Origin: Takakia lepidozioides
Lineage: Eukaryota > Streptophyta > Takakiopsida > Takakiales > Takakiaceae
Assembly: GCA_030704615.1 (NCBI GenBank)
Contig: CM060734.1
Location: 43,850,042 to 43,914,041 of the forward strand
Length of the DNA stretch: 64,000 nucleotides
Direction of reading: 5' to 3'
This document shows, one piece after another, positions 1 through 11,079 of the stretch. Under the pieces are notes generated by a model that saw nothing but the letters and a program-made list of their open reading frames with translations, was not told the origin of the DNA and did no database searches. Made by a program: the position numbers and the translations under genes. How positions within the stretch are numbered: the first letter of the stretch is position 1; each line of letters opens with the position of its first letter.

Positions 1-125
1 TTGACCACTCGAGCCCAGGCTCGAGCTCTCTGTACTGGTGGAGGCACGTCCTCTATACCCGGAGCATCTTCATTAACATCTGGAGATGACGACAACGAAG
101 TAATAAATCTAGATGAAGATGACTA
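1..125 (+). pseudogene. Tail of a probable hAT-type transposase gene
   Basis: Frame 1 is open from the window edge to a TAG at 123-125. It reads a Ser/Thr/Gly linker followed by an acidic end (GDDDNEVINLDEDD). Low-complexity acidic tails of this type are common at the C-terminus of hAT/DUF659 transposases, and the hAT gene at 31.7-34.6 kb has a similar Asp/Ser-rich tail. No catalytic or dimerisation domain is visible because the body of the gene lies outside the window. It converges on the kinase-like gene at 3800-5201, and both could belong to one element that ends near 6184. The assignment rests on composition and context only. Confidence 0.35.
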
Positions 126-1139
126 GAAAGGCTAGAAACGTAGGGAGTAGGCCAAAGGTCTCTGGTTGCGAAAACTTAAATGTGCAATCCACTGTATAGT
201 CTACATAATTTTCGGAATACGAGGTTCATCCTTTGAACCATTTTTGAATGACCTCATACTTGTTCGGTACCTGTTTGACGGCATGTACAATATACTGGCA
301 AAGTTTCAAAACAATCAAAAATTGCTGAATGAAGATACCATTGGTTCACCCATTGCAATATTTTAAATCGAACTCATACTTGTCCGGTACCTTTAAGGGG
401 GCATGTACAATGCAATGGCAAAGTTTGAAAGCATTCAGAAATCGGCACATCAAGTAACCATTGGTTCCTCCTGTGAACCATTTTTGATTGATCTCATACT
501 TGTCCGGTCCATGTAAGAGGAATGTAGAACATACTGGCAAAATTTCAAATCATTCAAATTTTTTTTGATCAAGGAACCTTTGGTTTATCCTTTTCACCAT
601 TAACGATTAATCACAAATAAATGAACAGATGAATAACTCATTTGCCTCCAAATGATTTTGGTTCGCTTTGAGACTTGGCCAGTATATTCAATGTACCATG
701 GAAGAGGCCCCAGAGTAATATGAGATCAATCGAAATTCGTTCAATGGGCCAACGGATGGTTGCCCATCCAAATGATTTTTGTTCGCTTTGAGACTTGGCC
801 AGTGTGTTCAATGTACCCTCTGATAGGTCCCAGTGTAATATGAGATCAATCGAAATTCGTTCAATGGGCCAATGAGGCGTTCAGTTGTCATCTGGTTTTT
901 GTTCATTGCGAAAAAGAAATCCTGCAATGCGTGCACGGCTATTGCACCCATTGAACGGATGTGGTTGAAGCCCCTCTTTTGCCCGCATGTGCTTGAACAT
1001 GTGTGCGACACATGTGCGGAGACACAATAGACGAATAAATCATTTGCATCCCCATCGACACCAAGCCATTCCATAATGTAATTGAATTTAAATTAATTTT
1101 AAGCCAATAAATAGGTTTGCACTACCTTTCATTGGGGGT

Positions 1140-1345
1140 TTCTGGCACGTATCGATTTTTGTTTTGGCTCAATTTTGTTCTGCGGCTTCTAGCATCCCAC
1201 CACTACTTCCCCGCCCAAATTTGGACCAATCAAAAATGCCCCAAAAACAAAGTGTTGTCTTCGTTCATTATTGCAGAACTCTCTATGAAGAATGCATGAA
1301 GTTGGACACAAATCAAGTTTGGAGTGCAAAACAGGGAAGAAACTG
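1140..1345. repeat. Diverged segment duplicated at 2985-3195
   Basis: This segment shares 'gcagaactctctatgaag' and the preceding 'gtttttg...ttttgttctg' block with 2985-3195. The two copies sit in the same relative position among the 120-bp repeats, so a larger block of the field was duplicated. Confidence 0.55.
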
Positions 1346-2039
1346 TGGTTTTGGGTCCAAATGAATTATGGTCGCTCCCAAATTTGGCACGCACGTTGCA
1401 TATGGCTACATTACACGCCCCATTCAAAAACGGAATGAAAAAAAAAAACCGTGAGCACGCGAAACACAGTCCAACAGGTCCCAAAGCAATAGTAGATCCA
1501 GCGGAATACATTCAACGGGTGAATGGATGGTTGCCCATCCAAATCATTTTTGTTTGCTTCCAAACTTTGCCAGTACGTTTGAGACACCCTCTCACAGGTC
1601 CCGGACTAATATCAGATCAATTGAAATTCATTCGATGGCTCAACGGATGGTTGGCCATCGAGATGATTTTGGTTCGCTTTGAGACTTGGCCAGTATGTTC
1701 AATGTGCCATGGAAGAGGCCCCAGAGTAATATGAGATCAACCGAAATTCGTTCAATGGGCCCATGGATGGTTGGCCATCGAGATGATTTTGGTTCGCTTT
1801 GAGACTTGGCCAGTGTGTTCAATGTACCCTCTGATAGGTCCCAGTGTAATATGAGATCAATCGTTGACGATTAATCATGAATCATCCAACAGGGGAGCTG
1901 TTGGTTCACCCTTTGAACCATTTAACATTGACATCATACTTGTCCAGTAACTTTAAGAGGGCATGTACAAGACACTTGCAAAGTTTCAAATGAATCCAAA
2001 ATCATTTGGCAGGGGAATGATTGGTTCACCCATAGCCAA

Positions 2040-2360
2040 TTTCAGATGCTGAAATTGTCATTTATGGGGCTCGAATTGCCAATTTCAGGGGCTGGACTTG
2101 CAATTTGAGGGGTTGAAATTGCCATTCCATGGGCTTCAATTGCCAATTTCAGGGGCTGCACTAGCAATTGCCATTTCACAGGCTACAGTTGCAATTTGAG
2201 GGGCGGGAATTGTCATTTCAGGGGCTAGAAGTGCAATTTGAGGGGTTGGAATTAAATTTCAGGGGCTTGAATTGCAATTTGAGGGGTTGGAATTGACAAT
2301 TTTAAGGGCTTGAATTGCATTTTGAATTGTAATTCAAGGGTTACAATGGGCCATTGGGGG
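2040..2360. repeat. Short minisatellite, 'ggggcttgaattgcaattt' type
   Basis: About 15 imperfect copies of a 20-25 bp unit built on 'aggggctggaattgcaattt' lie in tandem. They interrupt the 120-bp repeat field. Simple repeat with no coding potential. Confidence 0.75.
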
Positions 2361-3799
2361 GCTAGAATTACCAAAGCAATGACATCCAAAGCAATATAAA
2401 ATCATTTGATAGCGGAATGATTGGTTCACCCTTTCAACCATTTTTTAATTCACGTCATACTTGTCCGGTACTTGTAGGAGGGCATGTGGCTGACACTTGC
2501 AAAGCTTTCAAAGCAATGTAAAATCATTTGATAGTGGAACAATTGGTTCACCCTTTCAACCATATTCTACTGACATCATACTTGTCCGGTACCTTTAAAA
2601 TGGCATGTGAAAGACACTTGCAAAGCTTTAAAGCACTCCAAAATCATTTGATATGTTCATGATTGATTCACCCTTTCAACCATTTTAGATTGATTTGAAA
2701 CTTGTGAAAGACCTGTAAGAGGGCATGTACAAGACACTTGCGAAGTTTCAAATCAATTTAAAATCATTTGGTAGGGGGACGATTGGTTCACCCTTTAAAC
2801 CATTTTAGATTGATGTCATACTTCTCAAAGACGTGTAAGAGGGCATGTAGAAGACACTTGCAAAGTTTCGGAGCAATAAAATATCATTTCATCGGGGAAG
2901 TTTCCCTTCACCCTTTCATCCAATTTTGAATTGAACTGGATTTTTACTAAATAAAATGATTTAGAGGGCATATGATTGTGGGGCGCAATGATTTTGTTTT
3001 TGGCTTGATTTTGTTCTGTGAGTTGAAACCTCACACCACCACATCCTTGCCAAAAAAATGTACCAAAGAAAAATGTTTGGAAAAAAACGTTCATCCTTTG
3101 CTCTATGCTCACCATTGCAGAACTCTCTATGAAGAGTGCATGAAGTTGAAGATAACTTCACCTTGGAGTGCAAATGAGGGAATAAAATGTGTTTTGGACG
3201 CAGACGATGTCTGTTCATGGTGATATTTTGCATGCAACTCTTCATGTTATTATCAAGCATATGACTTCAGAATGGAATTAAAAACAATTCATATGTAGGC
3301 GAAATGTTGTTTTTCCTTATGAATTTGAATAACCGATTCAAACAACTTTGTTGAAGTTCAACTTTGGTCCATATGTACTTAAGTACGTACAAATCACGTA
3401 CACAAAGTTGCAAGCGAAGAAATAATCATTTGCCCCCCGAATGACTCGTTAAACCTTTCAACCAATTTTCAATCATGAATCATTTAATAGGGGAACTATT
3501 GGTTCACCCTTAGAACCATTTTAGATTGACCTCATACTTGTCCGGTAACTTAAAGAGGGCATGTACAACACACTCCCAAAGTTTCAAATCAATCTAAAAT
3601 CATTTGGCAGGGGAACGATTGGTTCACCCATTGACCCGGTGTACACTGTCATTCTTCAAGATTCGTGGGTGTGGTGCTTGATTATCCCATATGATGGACC
3701 CAGGTGCCATGGCCAAGTAACAAACCATTAAAACATTATGGTACGAGACAAACACAATTGAAAACAACATTTATTCAAACATGATGTACAGTCAGAGGT

Positions 3800-5201
3800 C
3801 TACAAGTTTCTATCCATCCTCCAGCAATTTTTGGGCTCAGGCCAATTGAATAGCCCCGTCATGAAACGCTTCATAACATTTTCTAGTTTGTACCGCAACT
3901 CTACTGTGTCTACACACAAGTTTTCCAGAGCGGAAGCAAAACAGGTTCCAGTAGACATATCGTTGAACAGGTTTGCATCGAACGTGTCACCCCCATTTAT
4001 TGCCTGGGCTATCTTCCCAATTGCAAAGGTCTCTGATGGCACGGTTAGAGGGGGCCTACGAGGTGTGTCATCTGACTGGTTGTTGGCTACATTATGAACA
4101 ATTGCAATTTCAAGTGCAATCCATCATCTATGTGCGAGAGTCTTTATCATCTTGTCTCTGCTCTCGAAAATGTATAACGTGGTTTTTGGGTCATCCGTCG
4201 TGGAGGCCATCCCCCAATCGCATACCTTGTGGAAAATGCAACAAGATGTTGTCGGGGGACATGTCGTTGTGCAAGAGGTGGTGATTATGGACGTTGAGCA
4301 TGATGTGCAAAAGCGCCCATGCCAATTGGGTGCGATTCATTTTCTGCTCCGTCCCCCGTCGTTCCATTAACTCCATGTTATCCCGACCATTCCCCCATTT
4401 CCTGTCAATACTTAACCATGATCGTATGGTCCTCCCATCCCACCAATGTGTGTAACCTTCATTTCGACGTGGATGCAACGCAAAATACTTTATGATGCCG
4501 AAATGATGGAACTTTACAGCCAACGCCTCATTGTTATGTTGGACTTTGGCAAGCTCAACATTTGTTTCCCTGGGCATTTTCTCTGCTAGTTCCCAAGATG
4601 GAGGAATGAATTGATCCCCAACAATTCTAATCCTCCGAATTGTACCATACCCTCCCTGTTTGGGCGCGTCGAGTTGTTGTACCTGTGCGTTTGTGGATAT
4701 GTATCTCATGTTCAATGCCGCATCCGCGGACGAGGACCCTGCCTTCCATGGGAGTGGTTTTGTACGTCGTTTGGCGTGGGCATTTGCCATGTCAGACCAC
4801 CAATCCACAAGCACAAACAACTTCTCATCCGAAGTTGGCATACGACCTTCAGCTACAGGTGTTCTCGTAATAAACTTGTCCATGGTTTGCCTCAGATTCC
4901 ATGTGACATCATGGGTCCGCTCCTCCATCCATTTCGTGAACTGGAACTTCGCCCTGTCCTCCTCCCATTCATCCCCGGCCAAAGCCTCTCTCATTCTCAT
5001 CTCCATATTGTGCTGGAATCTAAGGAACCCCTCATTCCCATGTCGGACATACAAAATATTCAAACGCATTATGTCATTGTCCTTCAAATAATCCAGCACG
5101 ACTTGCTTCACCACCTTCGCGGCCTCTGCGCTTGGATAGTCTTTTTTGTTGACCTGACTATCCCGTTCATGTGCATGTTTACGCTTCTTATTTTTACGCA
5201 C
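3800..5201 (-). pseudogene. Kinase-like gene carried in a hAT-type element (broken)
   Basis: The main frame runs from ATG at 5201 to 4191 (336 residues) with a Lys/Arg-rich start (MRKNKKRKHAHER). Residues near 195-202 (GGYGTIRRIR) resemble a glycine loop. Near 313-320, LHNDMSPDN fits the HxDxxxxN catalytic-loop pattern of the protein kinase fold. The frame is lost near 4215. One base over, it continues with CDWGMAS, which fits the DFG-motif position with W for F. The reading then meets a TGA near 4118 and runs open to a stop at 3800. Kinase folds of this kind use ATP; whether this one was active is unknown. It lies directly downstream of a TATA box and hairpin array A, the same layout as the hAT transposase at 31.7-34.6 kb, so I infer it is transposon cargo. 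One frameshift and one nonsense codon make it a pseudogene. Confidence 0.6.
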
Positions 5202-5457
5202 ACTTCCCGAAAACTAGACCCAAGCTATTGATAACCTTATATACTAGCAGACCAATTTCTTCACCCTCTATTGGTATAGTACCCAAAGCAAACTCTCCCG
5301 CAGTCCCAGGAAAAAAAGGCAAAAACTCCTCCCCCACACAAATCCACTTTCTCTCCTCCACACGCTCAATCCTGGCCACCAAAGTTCAAACTCCAAGAAG
5401 CCCCAGAACCGCACTCACAGAGAGGGAAAAAAGTGGGTTGGGAATGAGGGGTAGGCC

Positions 5458-5465
5458 CTTATATA
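5458..5465 (-). promoter_or_regulatory. TATA box for the kinase-like gene
   Basis: TATATAAG reads on the minus strand between hairpin array A and the gene. A second TATATAAG lies at 5236-5243, only about 35 bp before the ATG. The same motif in the same position occurs upstream of the genes at 30.2 and 34.6 kb. Confidence 0.5.
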
Positions 5466-5486
5466 CTGCCTGGAGAGGCCTGGCGT

Positions 5487-5945
5487 GCGACCGCCTCTGC
5501 TGCCCATTCACGCCTCGTCATGTGTCCAGGGAGCGGTCGCACCTAATAACAAAAAAAGAAAAAGTATGCGACCACCACCGGCTGGTGGTCGCACCCATTT
5601 AAAAAATAGACCATCCACTGCTAGTGGTCGCACCCATTTAAAAAAATAATTAAAAATGTGCGACCATCCCCTGCTGGTGGTCGCACCTATTTAAGAAATA
5701 TGAAAAAGTTGCGACCACCACTTGCTGGTGGTCGCATCCAATTTTTTTTAAAAAAAAATGTGCGACCACCCTTTGCTTGTGGTCGCACCTATTAAAAAAA
5801 ATGAAAATGCTGCGACCACCACCTGCTGGTGATCGCACCTATTTAAAAAATAAGAAAAAAAATGTGCGACCACCCCCTTCTGGTGGTTGCACCTATTTAA
5901 AAAAAATAAAAATTTGTCCGACCAACCTTTGCTGACGGTCGCATC
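5487..5945. repeat. Hairpin array A (about 8-9 units, spacing near 50 bp)
   Basis: Units follow the pattern TGCGACCACC, a 7-base loop (for example CCCTGCT), then GGTGGTCGCA, and start near 5568, 5609, 5658, 5709, 5760, 5810, 5864 and 5917. They are separated by about 24 bp of A/T-rich sequence. A longer, looser hairpin (5487-5541) leads the array. The arms pair almost perfectly and several differences between units are compensated on the other arm. Related arrays lie at 30664-31370 and 34985-35715. Confidence 0.85.
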
Positions 5946-6054
5946 ATTGACAATATAAATCATAATATATGAATTTTACAGATAATTAAAGAAGTCCACG
6001 TAATGAGGCCACATCGGTTGCCACGTTGGTTCTCATAGTAAATAGTCAATAGTA

Positions 6055-6184
6055 AAGTAAAAAAATAAACATATTTATGTACAATAACGTCGGTTTAGGA
6101 CGTGACGTGACGAACGTCCGTCGCTGATGTTGGACGTGACGCTGACGCGTCAACTCCACGTCACGTCCAAATTTGCAACTAGGG
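6055..6184. mobile_element. Probable end of the first hAT-type element
   Basis: The stretch is dense in GACGTGACG and its complement and ends in TTGCAACTAGGG. The far side of hairpin array C ends in the same way: GACGTGACG motifs and then GTGCAACCCTG at 35941. Read inward, the two ends are CCCTAGTTGCAAATTTGG and CAGGGTTGCACACGTCAG, which resemble hAT terminal inverted repeats. The exact end and target duplication are not resolved. Confidence 0.5.
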
Positions 6185-6590
6185 AATAAATTGGCCCCAT
6201 GCTTAGGCTACCACTTTAATTTAAATTAGATTAATAATTTATACCTAGCTTGGTAACCGGCTGGTATTACACTTGGAATGTGGTCATTGGTTGATAACCG
6301 TCGGCAAATCCAAAATCCTGCATCTATTGAGGACTGATGGATATTAAAAATTTGTCAGTATTCTAATGCTATGGAGCTGGCTGGTATTGAAACATAAGAA
6401 TATTTCAATACTAGGACCCCGTTGGTATTAAAATTAATAATACCCGCTCACCACTGGCTCATGGTAAATACCTACTATAAGATTCTTATTTTAGTAACAA
6501 CTCCTCTGATATGTATGCATGTAAGCAGGGAACCAACTTTACCTCTTTAACATAAGGGAAGCTACTAAACAATAGGTAACTTGTAGGTCA
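6185..6590. other. Intergenic, no gene seen
   Basis: A/T-rich sequence. It contains several copies of 'ggctggtatt' and its complement near 6250-6420, suggesting an old palindromic or MITE-like remnant. No coding frame is supported. Confidence 0.5.
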
Positions 6591-6800
6591 GATTATGGAT
6601 AAGATAAGATAAGATAAAGTTTCTTTAACGTCATGTGAATTTACAGAGCCTACTCCTCAACACACAGGCCAGCGAGATGGACGCGGTCTGAAGGCACATG
6701 TTGAAGGATTGAACCCAGGATCACCTGGGTTATTCACAGGCAAGTCACAATCACCCAACCACTGGGCTACCTGCTCAAGTGCGTGGAGTGAGTGGAGAAG
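6590..6800 (-). mobile_element. tRNA-derived SINE
   Basis: On the minus strand, 'tagcccagtggttgggtga' matches a polymerase III A box and 'gggttcaatcc' a B box. A 3' end of repeated 'atctt' units (6598-6620) forms a simple tail. This is the usual layout of a plant tRNA-derived SINE. It is not a tRNA gene, because no cloverleaf closes. Confidence 0.65.
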
Positions 6801-7748
6801 TGATGTGGCATTACTAGCTCTAACAAGTGGCTACCTAGATCCCTTGCTATATCCGAAATTGGCAAAAACTAATTTCTCCCTTTGCCAACACCCACACAAA
6901 ATCTGGCGGTTTTTGCCAAAATGAAAATCACTAATTTGGGGCGGGGGACAACCCTCATAATAATAATCGACAACGGAAGCCAGTTAGTACTTAGTACTGC
7001 TTCACACCTTTGTTGATCAGATAGACCATGCTCAATGAGGGTGAGGAGTGAGCCGGAATAGGAGGTGTGGGGTAACAAATAGCAGGAATATTGAACGTGG
7101 TCTGGGTTTTTTTTTTTTTTTTTTTTTTTTGTTTTTTTTTTCCACTAGTGACCGCTCATTCCAAATATATGAAATATTACAATATTTTAGAACCATCCTC
7201 TCTATTGTCAATAATGGATTGTGTGTGCGAGACATTTTCGCTGTCGAACCATCAATGCAGTTATGTAACCATCCATACTCTATAGCATTTCTTCGCCGGC
7301 ACTCACATTTACATGGACAAATTGAAAAGTTGTGCAACCATTACTTATGGCATACCAACAACAAATGTATGTAAAGGAAAAAAAAAACTTTTACAATGCA
7401 ATGATCATCCAAGATCTTCCTTGTAGCCCAACTGTTTTTTGATTAATTTTGTTCAACATGTATAACAAGACTTAACATACTACTTGCATACTATTAATAA
7501 ATGTAGATGTGATAGTGTATCTCTAAAATATATCTATCATTTCTCTACAGACTGAAGCGTACTATGATCGATGGTTCTGATTGCAAGGGACAAAACAAAA
7601 GAAGAAACTAGAGAAGGAAAATGGATTTATAGAGATAGTGTCACCATTGTCCCTGGAGTGCAACGTATTCGAGGCTTCCGAGATCTTGTGGAATGGAACC
7701 TTACAAGCACAACATTAGAATAGAAAACCAAGGACAAAGTCTTTGTAA
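6801..7748. other. Intergenic, no gene seen
   Basis: Contains a long T tract (7109-7141) and A/T-rich DNA. Minus-strand frames around 7032-7337 are low complexity from the homopolymer. Nothing recognisable. Confidence 0.5.
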
Positions 7749-8400
7749 GCAGGGAAAGCACACAATTGAATTGCTATGTCGCGATTAGAACACTATATCT
7801 ACTTCTAATTGTCTCCCCACAATAAATGCCTTAATATTCATCTCAATTAAATTCCTCTCGTATTGATCTGCACACTTCATCAAATAATCCTCATCTTTTT
7901 CTTTCACACAAAATTCTTCCCATTAGACTCCAACATCTCATCACATTAACATGAACCTTACAAAGTCTTTCATCATATCTTTGTCTCATCACATTACTCA
8001 TATCTTCTTATCTCATACTTAAGCTACTGGCCAAGGCTATTACTGCTCAATGACAATTAATACATTGATTCAGCTGAACTCATAGTGTCCCAATCTAACT
8101 ACCACCCAACAACTGATTCAATGGGCTACCATCCATCCTAATAACCCAATTCCTACCAATTATCATCCAATACTACCCAATTTTGTTGAATGTTCATCCA
8201 TCAGTTTACTCTAAATCCAATTCTGTCAATTGTCATCTAATTCTACAATTTTCATCCCCATTATCTGAATTTACTTCCGTTCCAACATCCTACCCAATTC
8301 TATCCAATTATCGAACCCAATAGTGCAATTTCACAATTCTCGTTCTTTTGCACTCCAATTCTAAATGCTAGTCCACAAAGATTTTTTCTATTATTCTACA
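7749..8400 (-). repeat. 3' LTR (truncated)
   Basis: Matches 10207-10857. The terminal 60 bp seen in the other LTR (10147-10206) are missing, so no target-site duplication can be read. Confidence 0.8.
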
Positions 8401-9147
8401 TAGCCCCACTCCTAGTTGTGCAGCGCCCCCTCAAACACTATCTCTTAAACAAAACTATGTCATAATCTTCTTGGCAGGTGGTCCACTCCATCATGACAAT
8501 CATCAAAAGTTTCTCAGCGAGGAACATGTCTTCTTCTTTCATCATAATGTCTCCACCATTTTTGTAAAAGATAAAAAGAAAATGGCTGATAATAACTTCA
8601 GAAGAAACTAATAAAGTGCCTCACTCCTATTTCAAACTATATTCTCCTGTGTAGTAGTACTCTATTTTATTTTTCCAAAAAATAAAAAATAAACTTCAGT
8701 CCATTTGTTCCAATATCGACCCAATTTTCTTATGCAGTACATCACCTCCATGCTTCTTCACCATTACACCACCATGACTTTCACTCCACATAAAAAAAAA
8801 CAAACTATCATTCTTCTGATATTATCCAATATTGATCACAATCTCTAAATTAATGATGGATATACTTGCTTCAAATCCAATAAGTGGATGGACTGTTATA
8901 ACTAAATAAATAAATATGATTATAAAACTGCATAAATAATATCGAGTAGCCATATCTATTGAAATGAACTCTCTCTTATGGATCTCTTCCCTAATATTAG
9001 ATAAATATTAAAAAAAAATTAGATTGGAAATTTAAATGATCCCCCTCCTCTGTTTAGCCAACCCTTGGAATTTAGAATAAAACCAGAAGGAAATACTTTG
9101 AAAAAACAAATTAAAAAAAAAAAAAAACAGATTTAGTTGCCCTCCAT

Positions 9148-9633
9148 TTATTCTACACTATAACTACCCCAAAAATGTAAGAAAAAAAAATTGTGGTATC
9201 CCTGGAACCCAACAAAAATATTCTCTAAACTGAGAAAGTGATATAATCTAAACCTCATCAATTGTGAAAATTTATCCCATTTAATAATCCCATCTATAAC
9301 CTGATTTATTTCTGTACAACGCCCAGCCGTCACTATTTCAGTAATACTTTCCCATCTTATTTTATACTTATTAAAACATTGCACTTTAGATTTCAATTTG
9401 TAAATCTGCTTGACAACTATAATATTCATTTGAGGCGCTGGCATATGACCTCCAACAATGATTGATCTTGTTTCTTCAACATGAAATATTTTTGGAATCG
9501 TCTCCAATTCCAAATCCTCATCAATCAATTCTTCAATGTCACAATGATCATTCTCTTTCACCAAATTATTTTCAACCCTTGAAAGATCAGATTGATATTC
9601 TATCAATATCTTTCTTGATTTGGCTATAATCAA
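9148..9633 (-). CDS. Hypothetical ORF inside the non-autonomous LTR element
   Basis: A 161-residue frame, A/T-rich, with many Ile, Glu and Lys. It contains an acidic patch (EELIDEDLELE) and no motif I recognise; no zinc knuckle, protease or integrase signature is present. It may be a remnant of the polyprotein linker or chance open frame in A/T-rich DNA. Start and function are uncertain. Confidence 0.2.
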   Translation of the reverse strand: MIIAKSRKILIEYQSDLSRVENNLVKENDHCDIEELIDEDLELETIPKIFHVEETRSIIVGGHMPAPQMNIIVVKQIYKLKSKVQCFNKYKIRWESITEIVTAGRCTEINQVIDGIIKWDKFSQLMRFRLYHFLSLENIFVGFQGYHNFFFLHFWGSYSVE

Positions 9634-10129
9634 AATTCTTGATCATGGAATTGTTGATGGTCCAAGTGTGGAAAATCGGAACAAGCCTCAATCGGATTGT
9701 TGGAATTTTCAATCGTGACTCCAATATGGTTCATTGAATCTGCATCTTGAATTTTAGATTGACACAATTTTGAATTATCTTTATGATAAAAAAAAACTAT
9801 CGGTACCGTCGTTCTTCTACCATCTTGTTTTTTCTAGATTTGGAAGCTTTACATCTATAAAAAATGGAACCAATTCCAAAAGTTGCAAAACAGTTCTTTT
9901 CATATGTAGAGTTTTTCAGGCTTGTACATGAGTCCGAAAAGCTTCTTTTTCCCAAATAGTGATTGTATCTTCTTTCCCCTATAATTCCTTCAAAGCCCTA
10001 ACCTCACAAGCTTTCAGCACTGCAACCTCATAATCATCCATAACAATTTCAGTTTCTCATTTGATCCATCGTTTCTTTTACCAATAATATAATGTTCTAA
10101 AATAGCCCACTCAATTGGCCTTTCCCCCA

Positions 10130-10140
10130 CAGCGGCGCCA
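10130..10140 (-). other. Primer binding site (TGGCGCCGCTG)
   Basis: Lies seven bases inside the 5' LTR end on the minus strand. TGGCGCC is the sequence primed by tRNA-Asp in plant Athila/Tat elements (family knowledge). Confidence 0.7.
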
Positions 10141-10146
10141 AAAAGA

Positions 10147-10857
10147 TGTTGAATAAAAACTATAATTAATTCCAAAAGAAGAATTAACCAGTTCAGAGTT
10201 ACGTTCGCAGGGAAAGCACACAATTGAATTGCTATGTTGCGATTAGAACACTATATCTACTTAATTGTCTCCCAACAATAAATATTTTAATATTCATCTC
10301 AATTAAATTTCTCTCGTATTGATCTGCACACTTCATCAAATAATCCTCATCTTTTTCCTTCACACAAAATTCTTCTCATTAAACTCCAACATCTCATCAC
10401 ATTAACATAAACCTTACAAAGTCTTTCATCATATCTTTGTCTCATCATACTATTCATATTCTTCTTATCTCATACTTAAGCTACTGGCCAAGACTATTCC
10501 TGCTCAATGACAATTAATACATTGATTCAGCTTAACTCATAGTGTCCCAATCTCACTACCTAACAACTGATTCAATGGGCTAACATCCATCCTAATAACC
10601 TAATTCCTACCAAATATCATCCAATACTACCCAATTTTGTTGAATGTTCATCCATCGGTTTACTCTAAATCCAATTATGTCGATTGTCATCCAATTCTAC
10701 AATTTCATCCCCATTATCTGAATTTACTTCCGTTCCAACATCCTACCCAATTCTATCCAATTATCGAACCCAATAGTGCAATTTCACATCCAATTCTTGT
10801 TCTTTTGCACTCCAATTCTAAATGCTAGTCCACAAAGAATTTTTCTATTATTCTACA
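10147..10857 (-). repeat. 5' LTR
   Basis: 711 bp, TG...CA on the minus strand, and followed by the primer site. Full-length copy of the pair. Confidence 0.75.
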
Positions 10858-10870
10858 AGAGTCACCTACA

Positions 10871-11050
10871 TTGCCTTTCACTCAATTCCATGCAGACAAG
10901 GTGTTCATTGCAGGAGCCCAAGTTCCATTCAACCAGTTCAAGTGTAGTTTCTGCAAAGAAAGACCTTTCTGTGAGGCGCATTGTGGGGCAAGAATGTACT
11001 ATGTCACAAGTTCCCTTCCAACATGTACAGTGGAAAATGTTTTAAGTGGG
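10871..11050 (+). pseudogene. M1 transposase Cys-rich fragment, inverted
   Basis: The plus-strand frame contains FKCSFCKERPFCEAHCGARM. It matches the M2 transposase segment CRFCKLSPSCVSVCHARM (near 58100) in Cys and His spacing. In M2 this block directly follows the WEG segment on the same strand. Here the WEG segment is on the minus strand (11080-12051) and this block is on the plus strand. The simplest reading is a small inversion with a breakpoint near 11060-11080. It is a fragment without a start or stop of its own. Confidence 0.5.
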
Positions 11051-11079
11051 TCATCGGTTTGCTACAGTACTTTGCTAGT

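Larger units (their letters stand above)
190..3650. repeat. 120-bp tandem repeat field with inverted blocks
   Basis: A unit of about 120 bp recurs through this stretch, recognised by 'catacttgtccggtacc' and 'tggttcaccctttgaacca'. Direct copies start near 255, 375, 495, 1934, 2456, 2577, 2698, 2817 and 3533. A second motif, 'tttgagacttggccagt', recurs near 657, 777, 1670 and 1790 with the same period, and reads as the reverse complement of the same unit. So at least two blocks (about 630-900 and 1515-1870) are inverted relative to the rest. Copies are diverged. No convincing gene lies here; the short open frames follow the repeat and not codon constraint. Confidence 0.75.
7749..10857 (-). mobile_element. 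Non-autonomous LTR retrotransposon (tRNA-Asp-type primer site)
   Basis: Direct repeats of about 650 bp at 7749-8400 and 10207-10857 are nearly identical. On the minus strand the right copy begins TGTAGAATAATAG (10857) and ends in TTCAACA (10147). TGGCGCCGCTG follows at 10140-10130, close to the classic plant Athila/Tat primer binding site. The purine-rich 'aggagtggggcta' precedes the left copy. So the element reads leftwards. The left LTR lacks about 60 bp at its far end. The internal 1.75 kb has no gag, protease, reverse transcriptase or integrase, so the element must have depended on others (LARD-like). The two LTRs are very similar, which implies a fairly recent insertion. Its right end abuts the decayed transposon M1. 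Confidence 0.85.

Noticed and set aside
5487-5945. Regular short repeats with spacers, resembling a CRISPR array (also at 30664-31370 and 34985-35715)
   Set aside because: The spacers are low-complexity A/T stretches and similar to each other, the repeat itself is a long perfect hairpin, there are no cas genes, and the setting is a plant-type genome rich in transposons.
7032-7374. Overlapping frames on both strands with Phe or Lys runs
   Set aside because: They are produced by the T tract at 7109-7141 and have no other support.
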